64,000 bases of DNA from Diplosphaera chodatii (taxonomy: Eukaryota > Chlorophyta > Trebouxiophyceae > Prasiolales > Stichococcaceae): the NCBI GenBank assembly GCA_032358165.1, contig JAALGY010000032.1:3224001-3288000 (forward strand). The letters are read 5' to 3'. The position numbers were made by a program, and so were the translations under genes. This document shows positions 47,701-59,361 of this stretch, in pieces; positions within the stretch are counted from its first letter, which is position 1; each line of letters opens with the position of its first letter. The notes beneath the pieces were generated by a model. The model searched no databases, was not told the DNA's origin, and was given only the letters and a program-made list of their open reading frames with translations.

Positions 47701-48810
47701 GCAATAAAACTGTCCCTACCAGAATCTGGAGCATTTTCCCCACGGGAAAGTTGGGGAGAACGGGGGAGCATAGGTGAACTGTGGGGACAACTGGGGAGAA
47801 TCAGGGTCCTGCGGCCGATGCCAGGGAAAAATGGGGAAAAACAAGGGAAAATTACAAATCTACATTGGGCAATCAAGGGATATTTGGGGAAATCTGGGGA
47901 AAATCCTGGACCGACGACGGCGGCCAAGGGAAATCTGGGGAACTTCAGGGAAAAATTCTTATATACGGTGGGAAATTTTCGCGCCGTATTTGGGAAAACG
48001 GCGGTAGGTCTTCCATATATAGCACGGCAAACGCCTATGTGGCATCAATTTGACAAAAGCTTGAAATGTAAGGCATGGCAGCGGTCAGCTGGTACTTTGT
48101 GTGATCCATGGGTCTAGGTTCGAATCCCCGGGACCACGCTCGGGATTTGTTTTATTTTTACTTGGGAAGTTACGGTTAAACTACGGTGTTTTTCGGGGAG
48201 TCGGGGTGAAATTTGGGGAGCCTTGGGGAGAAATGTCCCCTTTCCCCCCGAAATTCCCCTGCCCTAGAGTACTTCGCGGACTCCCTGAAAATCCCTCGAT
48301 ATCCCCAACTTCCCCCAGGAATCCCCGTGGGGAAAATGCTCCAGATTCTGGTAGGGTGTAGACTGCCAGCATGTGTGCGGTTGATACTTATGCATCTGAC
48401 CATGCTGCTGCTGATGTGCAGGGTGGATCTATCAGGACACTTTTGCAGATCTCAAGTCACTGGAGCCAGTGTTGGCGGCTGCATTCGAGGATGCTGGGAT
48501 CCAACGGCGGGTGCCCGCGCTGCCATTCAATGCAACATACGTACTGCCACAGGAGCTCGCGAACGAGGAGGCACCATCAGCGATCGAGACTTCAGCAGGA
48601 CAGCCGGCAGAGGCTCTGACAAAGCCAAATGCAGAGCAGGTGACAGAGCAACCTGCAACACAGAGTGCACAGCAGGCTGCAGACCAACCACAGCGTATCA
48701 AGAAGGCAAAGAGGAGGCCGCGGGGTAGCATGGCAGCAGAGCAAGCAAAGCCTGCAGCAGAGGCAGAGGACCGCTGGACAGGCATCGTCTGCACAGGCAG
48801 CCTGTGCTAG
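44795..48810 (+). CDS. Glycosyltransferase family 61 (GT61/EOGT-like), type II membrane protein
   Basis: Golgi/ER glycosyltransferase, likely transferring a pentose or GlcNAc to glycan or protein. Exons include 44795-45022, 45143-45234, 45295-45370, 45467-45556, 45645-45733, 45834-45974, 46065-46122, 46248-46426, 46526-about 46745, an exon ending near 46920, 47030-47179, about 47298-47461, about 47580-47669 and about 48421-48810. A signal anchor (LLAHGLVMGCMLVTLLASRS) starts the protein. WVDAPAILFHASYPDNYFHY is the family FHxxxDN-type block. RTGPKVTRSLLNEEDV and FIQANWEVEVTVTDFGGW precede the hallmark LLGMHGAGMTNVYFLPE. The C-terminal 100 residues are Ala/Gln/Glu-rich with a basic KKAKRRPRG patch, a disordered extension. 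The penultimate intron carries a 643-bp inverted-repeat element. Confidence 0.88.
47714..48356. mobile_element. Non-autonomous TIR element (MITE-like) within a GT61 intron
   Basis: A perfect 33-bp terminal inverted repeat: left 47714-47746 begins CCCTACCAGAATCTGGAGCA, and right 48324-48356 is its reverse complement. Similarity continues inward with imperfect GGGGAA-rich (left) and TTCCCC-rich (right) arms. The 3 bp before the left end and after the right end are both TGT, a candidate target-site duplication. There is no transposase frame. The intron is about 750 bp, while neighbours are about 80-200 bp, so the element accounts for the excess. Confidence 0.8.
48070..48140 (+). other. tRNA-like segment (A-box/B-box remnant) inside the TIR element
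   Basis: AGCGGTCAGCTGG (A-box-like, 48079-48091) is followed about 25 bp later by GGTTCGAATCC (perfect B-box, 48117-48127). The acceptor and T stems do not pair properly, so this is not a working tRNA. It could be a tRNA-derived remnant or a pol III promoter. Confidence 0.5.
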
Positions 48811-49189
48811 CACCCTCCTTCTGCATGTGCAACAGTTGCTCGGCAGGCGATGCGCGCTGATTGCCGGCGTCTCTGCCATACTTGAATTGTCCATTCGTTG
48901 GCCGGCTGGAGTTGGCAAGCTGGTGGACGATCTTGGCTTGAAAGGCTGTTACAGTTTGACAGACCGTTGGTCAAGACATTTACAGTTTGTGAAACCACTT
49001 CTGAACACACCTTCTGTTCTGCTTGATCGGTGCTATGCGTTTGTAAGCTGGAATCAGGTCAAAGTGATGATGTGCTCAGAAGCATCAAGCTGTGTGCAAA
49101 CTTTACAGCAGGCATTTGGCGAGCGTGCCAGGTTCCTGACCATAGTGATCCTGCACCTCAATGCTCCTGTGCCTCTTCTAGGATGCCAG
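48811..49189. other. Convergent 3' regions
   Basis: The gap lies between the GT61 stop (+) and the Myb-gene stop (-). No coding block was seen. Confidence 0.4.
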
Positions 49190-52100
49190 TCAGGCATCCG
49201 GGATGGGGACGACCACGCTGTCTGCAGCCAGCGGGTCAACCGGCGGGATGGTCAGCTGCACGTCCTCTGGCGCCGGCATCGCCCCCAGTGGAATTGCTGC
49301 CACCGCCGCCGCGGCATCTGCCGCCGGCTGGGGCTCTGGCGCTGCGATCGGATTGGTAGCCACCGCCTGCGCTGCAGAGGCTGCATTCGCTGCAGCAGTC
49401 TCACGCAGCTCTGGCAGATACTTCTCCACCTGCGCCAGGAATGGCATCCTCGAGTACAGGCGACGTGCACGACCAACACACAAGCTTGGCCAGCAGGTGT
49501 GACTGTGAGGAGACACGCCACGGGCGCAGAAGTGTGCAGGGCATGCTCTGTCCACCTGCGGATTGTTGCCAACAAGCAGGCGCTTTGCAAGTGCAGCTCA
49601 CCAAAGTGAGCAGGCGCTCGGTGAACTCCTTGTCATTGACACTCTCCACATGCTTCAGCATCAGTGTCCACCGCCGCCGCGCCTGGTTTGCAGTCCGGTT
49701 GGGCACCAAGGCACCCCAGTCTAGCTCCCACTCCTGCAACAATTCCATGAGACAGAGATCTGCTGTGTCCAATAGACATTCAGACAGAGCTTACTGTGAT
49801 GAGCATGCTCTCAATGCGACCAATGCCACGGCAGAAGCGCGCGAAGTTGGTGGTTGTCCAATCCAGGGTAGCGCTTGTATTTCAAATGAGAATCCCGATG
49901 GGAGTGGGCGGCAGCGGTTTTGCCTGTGTCGCACGGGACTCGACCATGCGCTGCAGCATGCCGCGATCGTCACCAACGCCCCACACGCCACGCTCAACCA
50001 TGCTCGGCGACTGCACCATGATGAAAATGCATTGGTGCATCCGATCATCGCTCACACACACTACAGGATCTGCAGAGGTGCTTGGCGCTTGGCCACTGCC
50101 ACTGCAACACGCAGCTACGCATGAAAAGCAGGGAAGTGAGATCTCAGTTCTGGTTGATTCTGGCGGGGCTGAAGCGCACCTGGCACTTGTACCAGCGCTC
50201 CATGCACTGCGCGTGGTTGCGGGTGCCAATGGCCTTGGCCACGGCGCCCCAGTCGATGTCGTCCAGCACCACCCGCTTGTCCTCCACCTGCATCGACCAC
50301 AGCGCCAGCCTGTTAGCAATCGCCCAGTGTGGTATGCTGCATGCAGATGCCACGTTCAGCCGGCCTGCACCTGCTCCTGCCCATCAGTGCCACAGCTTGG
50401 TGCCTCTGCAATGCAACCTCACATTACAAATATGTGATCATTTGTGATCATTACACATGGTCATGAGGTCAGCAGTGCACCTGGCCGGGGAGGGCGGCGC
50501 GCTGCGCACGGGCCCCCTGCTTCAGCTCCATGTACTTCTGCACCTCCCGCGTCAGCGCCGTCGCCTCCTCCTCGTCCCAGGGCCCCGTCTTGCGCGCCGA
50601 GCCCTGCATGCACCATGCATTCGAAGTCGTTCCACTGGGCACAAGGCGCCTGCAAACCAGCTTTCAGGCACACAGATCGGTGAGCGCTTGGCAAAGTGTA
50701 GCGGTGAGACATGAGACAATCACGGTCAACGTCACGGCCCCATTGCACACGATGAATATGCCTGATGACACTTTGGCTTCGGCATGTACATGCGAGGCAT
50801 GTACATGCGAGGGCTGCCTGGGCCGCACCAGGCCGATGGTGCGCCACCGGTCGCGGCAGGCCTCGCCCATGCGGCCCATGACCTCCCCGATGTCCAGCCA
50901 CTTGTTGCCCTTCGCCTCCACCAGCTGCCGCAGCTGCTCATCTTCCTCCGGCTTCCAGGGTCCCTGCACGCACTTGCATCCGATGTTATACAGACCTGCA
51001 GGTGGGGACACTGCCATTGCATTGACAGGAGCGTGCTAACACAATGGCGGCAACCATACCATAGCTGAAGTGCTTTGTAGCATTACACCAGTCGCACTGG
51101 CGTCGACTGTGAAGACGTACCTTGTAGTTGTAGGGGTGCAGGATGCGCGTGCCGCATGCCCACACCTGTATGCAGGGAAGACATGGGCCAGTCTGCTCAA
51201 TGGCACGGGTTGCAGTGCATGGCATGGCATCGAGACAGGTTGACAAAGGTGAGCTTGCATGTGCCAACTGACAAAGGTATGTGGTAGACCTGCTGCGTGG
51301 TGCGGTCTGGGAGCGCCTTGGCGATCTGCTGCCAGGCGCCGCCGGACGCTGCAGTGTACACGCCGGGCGTGGTGCGTGACTTGAACAGCCACGTCATATC
51401 CTCTTGGCTGTGACCATGCGCTGCTGCATACCTGCACGTGACAGTGCATCACGAGCTTGCTGCTACATGCTTCTCACAAGCAGGCCTGCAGACCCTACAT
51501 CAGGCTGGAAAGCATGGAAAGCACAAGCAATTGCACTTCCCAGCACACATGCAGCATTAGGGTGTCTAAGTTCATGCATGCAAAGTGCACAGCAGCCCAC
51601 TCTTTGACAGCCTGGCGGATGACCTCCTTCTCCTTCTCCGAGAACTTGCCACGCTTCACGTCAGTGCGCTGGCGGTCAGACGCCCAGGAGCCCTCCTGCC
51701 GCGGCCGCCCGCGCTTTTTGCCATTTGCAGTGACACCCAGCCCAGCTGCATGTGACCGGCCAGAATGCTGTGACATAACATGATCTTCAAGAGCACTGCA
51801 TGCGTGTGTGCAGCTACGGCCAGCAACAGTGCACTACAGTGCCATGTACTGTCCCAGCATGCGTATGAGCTCGCACCATCGCCGGGCGGCAGCTGATGTG
51901 CGATCGACATCGACATGTCCGGCGGCAGGCTGACGGAGGGCGGCATTGGCGGCGGCGCCACCACATCGATCTGCATCTCGTCGGCTGCCGGCGGCGGCGG
52001 CGTGGCGGCGGCCACCGGTGCAGGCTCCATCATCGGGATGCCGATGGGCGGCAGAGCAGCAGGGGCGCTGGCTGGCACTGGGCCTGCATGTTGACAGTCA

Positions 52101-52899
52101 ATCGCTGGCACTACATATGTCAGCCCAGGCATGACATGCTGCAGTCAAAGGTGTACACACAGCGTGTAGATGCTGGTCTATGCTGCAGTGTGCAACAGCT
52201 CACCCTGATGCTGCGTCAGCTGCGCGGTGGCGATCGTGGCAATGTCATTGAGCGTCTGCCGCGGCTTTGCCGACGCTGCGTCGTGCGCGCCTGCAGCCTG
52301 CAAGCCCATGGCGGCTGCCACATCACTGGCGCCTGCTGCATTGGCCGCAGCAGGTGCCGCTGCAGCATCACCCATTGCGGGCTGGAGCATCTGCGCAAAG
52401 GAGCCCTGCGCCGGAGCTGATGCGGATGCAGGCGCTGCATTGGCTGATGCAGGGGCTGCCGCTGATGCGGCTGCGAGAGCTGCGGGGTTGCGGAAGATGA
52501 TGTTGTCCTGCAGGTAGTATTCCTTCCGCTCCCTGCACAGAGCACAGTGGCCTCACCCTCAGCCCACACGTGCGCCCGCGCTTCAAATGGGACAAAGTCA
52601 CCAGCGCACACAGGTATGAGGCACACACAGCTGCATATTACACTGCAGCAGCACAGCAGCAGCAAGGTCAGCCAGAGCAGATCACATGCAACGACGTTGG
52701 ATGCCCTGCAGCACCTGGCGCTGGCCATGTAGTCATGGAACTGCTTGGTGCGCGCATGCTTGGTGCCGGGCAGCCCCATCTTGCCGGCCGCTTTCACGGT
52801 ATGCTTCACCAGCTTGTCCTCGCTGATGCCTGCGCCGTCCGTGGCGTATGTGGCAAACACCTGGGCCAGAGCCCGCTGCCATGTGTCGTTATCGGCCAT
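49190..52899 (-). CDS. Multi-Myb/SANT DNA-binding protein, REB1/TTF1/DMTF1-like
   Basis: Resembles the plant and fungal DMTF1/TTF1/REB1 group, whose known members terminate RNA polymerase I or act as transcription regulators. ATG 52899 begins MADNDTWQRALAQVFATYAT. An Ala/Pro-rich disordered region (about 52500-51880) follows. The basic KKRGRPRQE motif and KRGKFSEKEKEVIRQAVKEW (about 51720-51605) open the Myb array. Then TWLFKSRTTPGVYTAASGGA and WQQIAKALPDRTTQQVYH (about 51390-51280), TRILHPYNYKG, and WKPEEDEQLRQLVEAKGNKW to MGEACRDRWRTIG (about 50960-50840). TGPWDEEEATALTREVQKYM (about 50580) and IDWGAVAKAIGTRNHAQCME (about 50260) follow. The last Myb is LDWGALVPNRTANQARRRW (about 49715), and the Ala-rich C-terminus ends at 49190. 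At least five SANT-type units are visible. Confidence 0.82.
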
Positions 52900-53657
52900 G
52901 CTGGGCGGGTGGGGCGGGTCACTGCCGGGCACGGCGGCCACACAGCCGCCGGCCTGCTCAGTGCGGCCTCGCAATCTCGCTCTGGCTTGAAGTCCGAGGT
53001 GTGTCGCGGTTGCAGGTCGCCCCGCCCTGTGTCACCGCGCAAGTTGCCCAGAGGTGAAACCTGCGTGAGCAGGCTGACGGGAACTGGGACGTAAACCCGT
53101 CTCTGTCTGTCCCAGACTCGCTTCCTGTTCCCCTTGTGAACGCACGTGAGGACTCGCGAGGCCCCTGCCCGGGGCCGGCTTATATGCTGCGGTGACTGTG
53201 TGCTTTGAGATGCAAACCTGTGCCAATCTGGGGTGCACTGCCTGTGCGTGGCGAGATGCGCGCTGTTGACTCCGATATCTGCAGCAAAGCGGATCCACGT
53301 TTTGCTTGTTGCTTGCGTGCAAGACACAGTCCGGCAACAGTATCGCAGAACGGGGCGGTGATGTCGGCCTGACAGCTGCCAACTAGGGCCTCGTGCAGCG
53401 CACCGTGCCAAAGGTGCTCGCCAGGTGAGAGGTTAGGTGGGGTCTCGCCAAATGGTCAACCTTGTGTGCGACATGTTGGGCTTGTGACCGGTAACGCTCA
53501 CTCGTCTATCGCGAGTAAACGAGTGGGGGCTTGTATGCCTTGTGGCTGGCGTGCCTTTGTCCTTGCACACAGCATGCATTGCTTCCCGCAGCGCGAAGCA
53601 TAACCCAACTGCACCCCCTGGGCCTTGTCCGACATGCACTTCAGAAGCTGTTTCAAT
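52900..53657. other. Divergent intergenic region
   Basis: The gap lies between the Myb start (-) and the kinase-RING gene (+). In-frame codons continue upstream of the Myb ATG to 52974, so its start could be earlier. No other gene was recognised. Confidence 0.4.
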
Positions 53658-56600
53658 GATGACATCTCAAGGACGGCAACAGCCGTTTCGTCACCTGCTC
53701 TTTGCATCGCATGATCGTGCATGGACAGCTGCTCTGGGGCAGTTAGGCCACCCTATACCCAGGGCCTTTCCTCTTGGCAGCAGGCTGAGGGCATTCACGC
53801 CGTCGAGGCCAGGCGTGACGCCATCGCAGCCACTGAGCAGGTCCCCACATGGGATGCTTCTGGCAGTCACGACCAAAGCCCCGCCTGCCGCCGAGGAAGC
53901 CAGCGAACAGTTGGCCGCAGGTCAATGGAGGTGAGGCTTGCAGCGGGTGTGTGACGAGAGCAAACGCACCGTGTGTCGTGACTTCCAAGAGGGATGGGGC
54001 GCAGGTTTAGCCCTGATCGGTCGATGCCATCTTGGCAGGCAACGGCGCAAATGGCCGCATTGTGTCGGAGGTCAGCACCAGCAGCGATGACAGCGATCAA
54101 GACAAGGTGCCCGCGCTGCTGTCCACTGGGCTGAGCAGCTTCCCAGAGCATTGCCGCCGCTTCAAGTACCGTGAGCTTGAGGAGGCGACGAGTGGCTTCA
54201 GCGATGCGCTGGCCATTGGCGAAGGTGGGTTGTGGGCAATCTGGATGTCGATGCCCTGGCAGAGGCTGTCGCACCTGGTGATCGCACCGCTGGACTTCAA
54301 TGACTCGTAAACACACAACAAGAATTGCTGCAGCAACTTTCTGCAAGTTGCAACCACTGTTGTCTGTGTGAGCAGGCGGCTTTGGCAAGGTCTACCGTGC
54401 CACGCTGCGCGATGGCATGCAGGTAGCACTATGCCAGCCCTCACTAAGAAGCTTCACACATGCACCCATTCGGTTCTATCTGCACTCAACTTTCGATCAT
54501 GTTGCATGTGTTGACGCAGTCTCTGGGTGCAGGTTGCCATCAAGCGGCTGGACCGGCGAGGCATGCAGGGCGACAAGGAGTTCGGCATGGAGGCAACAAT
54601 GCTCTGTGCGCTCAAGCACGTCAACATTGTCACGCTGCGTGGCGTGTGCGTGGAAGGCGACAACCGCTGCACCATCTTCGACCTCGCTGCAAATGTGAGA
54701 TCCACAGCTTGGCTCCTGTGCTTCACAGCTTGGCTCCTGCGCCTCACGCAGAGCAGGCTGTCCATGTTATGGGCAGTATGTATGCTTACGCTCAGCGCCC
54801 CAGGTGCTCAAGCCGCATAGCACCGCCAGACGTGGACCAGGATGGTCGATCTGCAGGGCTCCCTGCGGACGCAGCTGGACATGAAGCAGGACGGGCTGAA
54901 CTGGGCGCAGCGGGCCAATGTGGCACTCGGCGCAGCACGGGGCCTGGCCTACCTGCATGACGAAGCGGAGCCGCCGGTGTGCGCACAGCTTGAAGCTTCC
55001 ATATGGCAGTTGCATTCTCTTGGCAGAGAATGCAGTTGCATTCTCTGCCAAGATCGTGAACAATGGTCCATTTCTTGGATTGCCTGACAATCTTGTTGTG
55101 CAACAGTGGGTGTAGATCTGCACAGTGTGATGTGCAGGTGGTGCATCGCGACTTCAAAACGTCCAACATCCTGGTGGATGCCAAGTGGAACGGCGTGGTT
55201 GCCGATTTCGGCCTGGCACGCCGCATGAAGGCCCGCGGCGGAGCTGTGCATGAGCCGCTGCCGCCAGAGTGCACCGTCGTCATGGGAACCTTCGGCTATG
55301 TGGCCCCCGAGTATGCTCGCACAGGTGTGGTCATTGCAGGACCTTGAGCAATATTCACTTGGCCTTCGCATTGACAGGGAAACATCTAATCAGCATTTTG
55401 ACATGGTGTGTCAGCTGGTGCAGCCTCCTAAGTCATCATGGTAGGCGATGCACGTGCGTGACTGATCATGCAGGCACGCTCAACGAGAAGAGCGACGTGT
55501 ACGCCTTTGGCGTGGTGCTGCTGGAGCTGCTGACGGGGGCGGAGGTGGTGGACCCGCAGCGCCCCCTCGCCAACCGCAACCTGGTCGACTGGCTGTACTC
55601 CAAGCTGCACGACATCGCCCAGGTCAAGGAGGTGGGTGCACTGCACCGCAGTCACACTACAGCGTCCACCGGATCGAATGTAGGTGTCACCACCTGCTCA
55701 CATTGTGCATCATGCCATAGTTATCACGACTTCCAGGTGTTCAATCAACATCCTCAGTCTCAATGCAGTCTGCAGTGCTATGTCCGAACGGATGCAGGTC
55801 TTGTCACAGTCGTGAGACGTGAACATCTGACGCTGCCACCACATGCCTGTCCAGGTGCTGGACCCGTGCCTGGGTGAGGTGTCGGACGGTGAGCTGGCCG
55901 CGTTCTGTGAGCTGGCGGGCGCGTGCCTGCAGCACGACGGCTGGCGGCGGCCGCGCATGACGGAGGCTGGCGCCCTGCTGGGCCAGATCTGCGCCCTGCA
56001 TGCTGGTAATCTACATGCTGGTTGCGGCGCATGCACACGGCTGGAATCAGACGATTCAGGAGGCTGTTTAGTCGATCAACAGGCCTGCCGCTGTATGACA
56101 TGGTGTCCTTGTGGTACAGAGGTGCAGTTCTCGGGTTTGTCAGGCGTCTTGTGTCTTGCAGGTGAGATTGCTGCAGAGCCGCCACACAGACCGCCGGCGA
56201 CGCCTCGCCAAGGCCCGCAGGTGGCACGCCCGGCCAGCCGCGTCACCCCCACCTCAAGCAACGAGGTGCCCGGGTGCTGCGCCACAGCAAGTCAACCCTG
56301 TTCAGGCCACGCCAACCTTTGCAAAGGATTCCAGACACCTGTTGCAGCTCCCTACAAGCTTCTGCTGCAATGTGGCAGGGACAAAATGGCCATGGCCTCG
56401 CAAGTGCGATGGCAGGCGCGCCGCCTGGCGGCCCTGCAGCGTTCCGCTCGCTGTCGCATGAGACCACTATCGTCTGTGAGTAGCACGCTTCTGCTTGCGT
56501 GTTGTCACACCGCACTAGCCTTGGCTTACAGCGTCTGTTATGTCTAGAAGTTGTGCGAGGTGGTGCTGCTGTGTTTCCTGTCGCAGGCTTGGATGGGGGC

Positions 56601-58745
56601 GGAACAAACTCGCCGGGAGCAGCCCAGGTGCGCGACCCCTTTGCTGCTTCCTTCGGCAACTTCCAGCCGCAGCTGCTGCCGGAGCAGCGCGGCTACAGCG
56701 GCCACGCCGGGGGCGCCACGCCCTTTGCAAACCTGGCCGCGCAGTACGCCCAGCCGCCCCAGCACCAGCAGCAGCCACTGCCGCAGCAGCCGGCCCGGCA
56801 GCCGGTGCCGCTGCGGCAACCTGCCGCGATGGCAGCACAGCAGCAGCCCCCAGCGCAGCCCGGGCAGGGCCTGCAGGTTGCGACCAGTCGGCCGCCGGCG
56901 GGCCCCAGCAGGATGGCAGCTGGAAGCGGCGGACACAGCCGGCAAGGCTCCTTTTCCGAGTCCCTCGACATCCTGGCAGCCAAGCTGGGGTTGTCAGGGC
57001 CGATTGGTCCGAACGGCCAGCCGGTGTTTGCCAACATGGCGCAGCCAAAGCAGCAGCCGCGGCCGCCCCCGCAGCGCAGCGACTGGACCTTCAACAACAT
57101 CGCATGGAATGTCCCAGCGCAGCAGCAGCAGCTGCCGCCCCCGCAGCCACAGCAGCAGCAGCAGGTACCACGCTGGCACGTCTCGCATGTCGGGAATAAC
57201 CTTGATCACCTTGCCACCTATGTTCCGGCTTTGTGGCATCGGTGCAAACCACATGTCAGATGCATGCCGGGCCAGGCAAGGACTTTCCCGCGACACCAGC
57301 TTTGCAATCCAAGTCCCCTGAACTGCAGCGGTTACGGCCGCAAGACGACCCGGCCAGCGTGGACTACATCCAGCAGCTCAAGGCCAGCGAGGGCACCGCC
57401 TTCGTGTCGTCCACCCAGGAGTGGAAGCGGCGCATGCTGTCGCCCGCCGCGGCGCCCCTGGCCGCTGGGGCCCGGCCTCCCGTCAGCGTGAGCCGCAGGA
57501 GCCACCACATGTCCATGCATGGGATCGAAGCACCACTCTGCTTTCGAGGACGTGTTGCATGCTGAGCATCAGAGTGCGCTCAGCGTGTCTGCAAGGTTCG
57601 CCCTGGCACCAGGCAAGCACGTTGGCCTACTCTTGTGCTGTGTCATCCAGGTGGGCGTCCAGTATGGTTCGTCGCCGCCGCAGGGCTCCTCGCCACCGTA
57701 CGGCGGCCGTGCTGGCCCGCCAGCTGCCGGTAGCTATGCTCAGCAGGTACCCTACACTTTTACATGTTGCACCATATACAATCAAGTCCTCAGCAACCCT
57801 GTGTTGCATGCACATCTTACGGTGTTTCCCCTGGGGAGGACCATCTTCAGCTTTGGGCGGCTGCTTGAGATTACATGCAATTTGCAGGCAAGCTATGGCG
57901 TGCCGGTCGGCTCTGCGTCACCAACACGGAGGCCGCAGTCGCCACGAGTGTCCAATGGCTGGGCACCAAAGCAGCCCACCCTGAAGCAGGTACTCCACCT
58001 CACCGTGATGAGCTCGGCCCGTCGAACCTTGGCCCGTCCACTGTGTGACTGTTGCCACTTGCATGTCAGCCAGTTCTGCTGATAGCAAGGCACATGGACA
58101 CCCCAGCAATCAGGCTAGGTTCCCGTCTGCAGTCTGTCAGCCCGCCGTGGATGCAGTCGCGTCGCAGCGATCCGCGGGATCCACGGGAAGCGGCTATGCT
58201 GAACCAGCAGCAGGCGGCAGCGCAGCAGGCTTCCTACCAACAGCAGCAGCAGCAGCAGCAGCAGATGCAGGCGCAGCAGTCAGCCCCGCAGCGGGATCCC
58301 TTTGCGGCCAGCCAGGCGGTCCCGCTCGCCAGTTCCCCACAGCCGTCCAGCACGCCCTACCACAGTGCAGGTGCAAGACTTTGCCTGCTTGCCCTGCTTG
58401 CAGGCCCCAGGCTCATCTGGAGTGTGTGCGACCCTGGCAGCAAGCTTATCTGCCAGCCACTGCTTGCAGATGCGACTGCCCCACAATACAGCCATACTGC
58501 ATGTTGCACGTAAGCAACCACGCTGCAAACACGTAGCATGACAAGTATGTCTGTCTTGCACAGAGCCGTGCATGGTGTGCGGGAAGGAGTCGCGGGATTG
58601 GCATCTGGCGCCGTGCGGGCACGCCGTCGGCTGCAAGCCGTGCGTCATCCGCCTCGCCCGCGTCGGCGGGGCGTGCCCCGTCTGCTCCGCGCCCGCCACC
58701 GGCATGCTGCACGCCCGCTTCGTCAAGGCGTCGCCCACGCCGTGA
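53658..58745 (+). CDS. Receptor-like cytoplasmic kinase with C-terminal C3HC4 RING finger
   Basis: Sixteen exons: 53658-53920, 54039-54224, 54376-54422, 54533-54694, 54857-54976, 55138-55324, 55474-55631, 55855-56005, 56162-56265, 56379-56475, 56587-57164, 57329-57487, 57651-57746, 57898-57989, 58133-58370 and 58564-58745. They sum to 2820 nt (939 aa) with all phases matching. The kinase is complete and PERK/RLCK-like: [23 protein letters not shown] loop, VAIKRL lysine, [14 protein letters not shown] (HRD), ADFGLA (DFG), [30 protein letters not shown], and a final helix RRPRMTEAG. About 430 residues of Pro/Gln-rich disorder follow ([28 protein letters not shown], polyQ). The last exon holds a [24 protein letters not shown], then CKPC and CPVC. 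No transmembrane span was seen. The first exon and start are the weakest part. Confidence 0.82.
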
Positions 58746-59361
58746 GGCGTGCGGCGTCCGACTGCAGCTGGCTGAGGCACTCGCTGGAGCGATCAGCCTC
58801 CGCGCCGCAGCAGGCTTCGTTGACATTCATTCTGGGCACGTGCTTTCACACCACTGTTTTTGTAGGGTATTGGTGCCAGCAGGTGCCGGCGGGATGCAAC
58901 AAAGTCATAGCTACACCCTGTGTCACGTATCGTGTTACCATGGCATCGCGCGTTGCGCTGGCGACGGCAGTGAGCCCACAAAGGGAGCATAGTTGTTTTC
59001 TCGCAGACGGCTGATGTATCCACAACAACAGAGGTGTTGCCTGCTGCAGTTTTCAAACAGATGTGCATGGTTCTGCATCGGATATATTGAAGGCTGGAAG
59101 ATCAGAGGTTTGCCGCTTGCGATTTGGTATTGGTATAGACGTGTTGCTGTACTGTGCCTTATGATTATGATGATGGCAACCGTATATGGCATTGCATCTG
59201 GTGCCGAGAAGACCAGACACCCATGAGTGATGCACCGTTGCTGAATCAAGTTGGTGAAAACAGGAGCAGGTACTGCAAGGACACAACAAACATAGCATGG
59301 TACCCTCCATCAGCAGCGGTCGTACTGCACTGCCAGTCAGCGCCATCCTCCTGATGGCATG
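58746..59361. other. Convergent 3' regions
   Basis: This gap of about 600 bp lies between the kinase-RING stop (+) and the RETICULATA stop (-). Nothing coding was recognised. Confidence 0.4.

Noticed and set aside
48070..48140. Functional tRNA gene
   Set aside because: A- and B-boxes are recognisable, but the T stem has mismatches and no acceptor stem can be paired. It is kept only as a tRNA-like remnant.
53658..58745. Splitting the locus into a kinase gene and a separate RING gene
   Set aside because: Exons 8 to 11 join with consensus splice sites in matching phase and no stop codon; no start-codon context or promoter-sized gap was seen between them. The split remains the main alternative and is listed as the refutation test.
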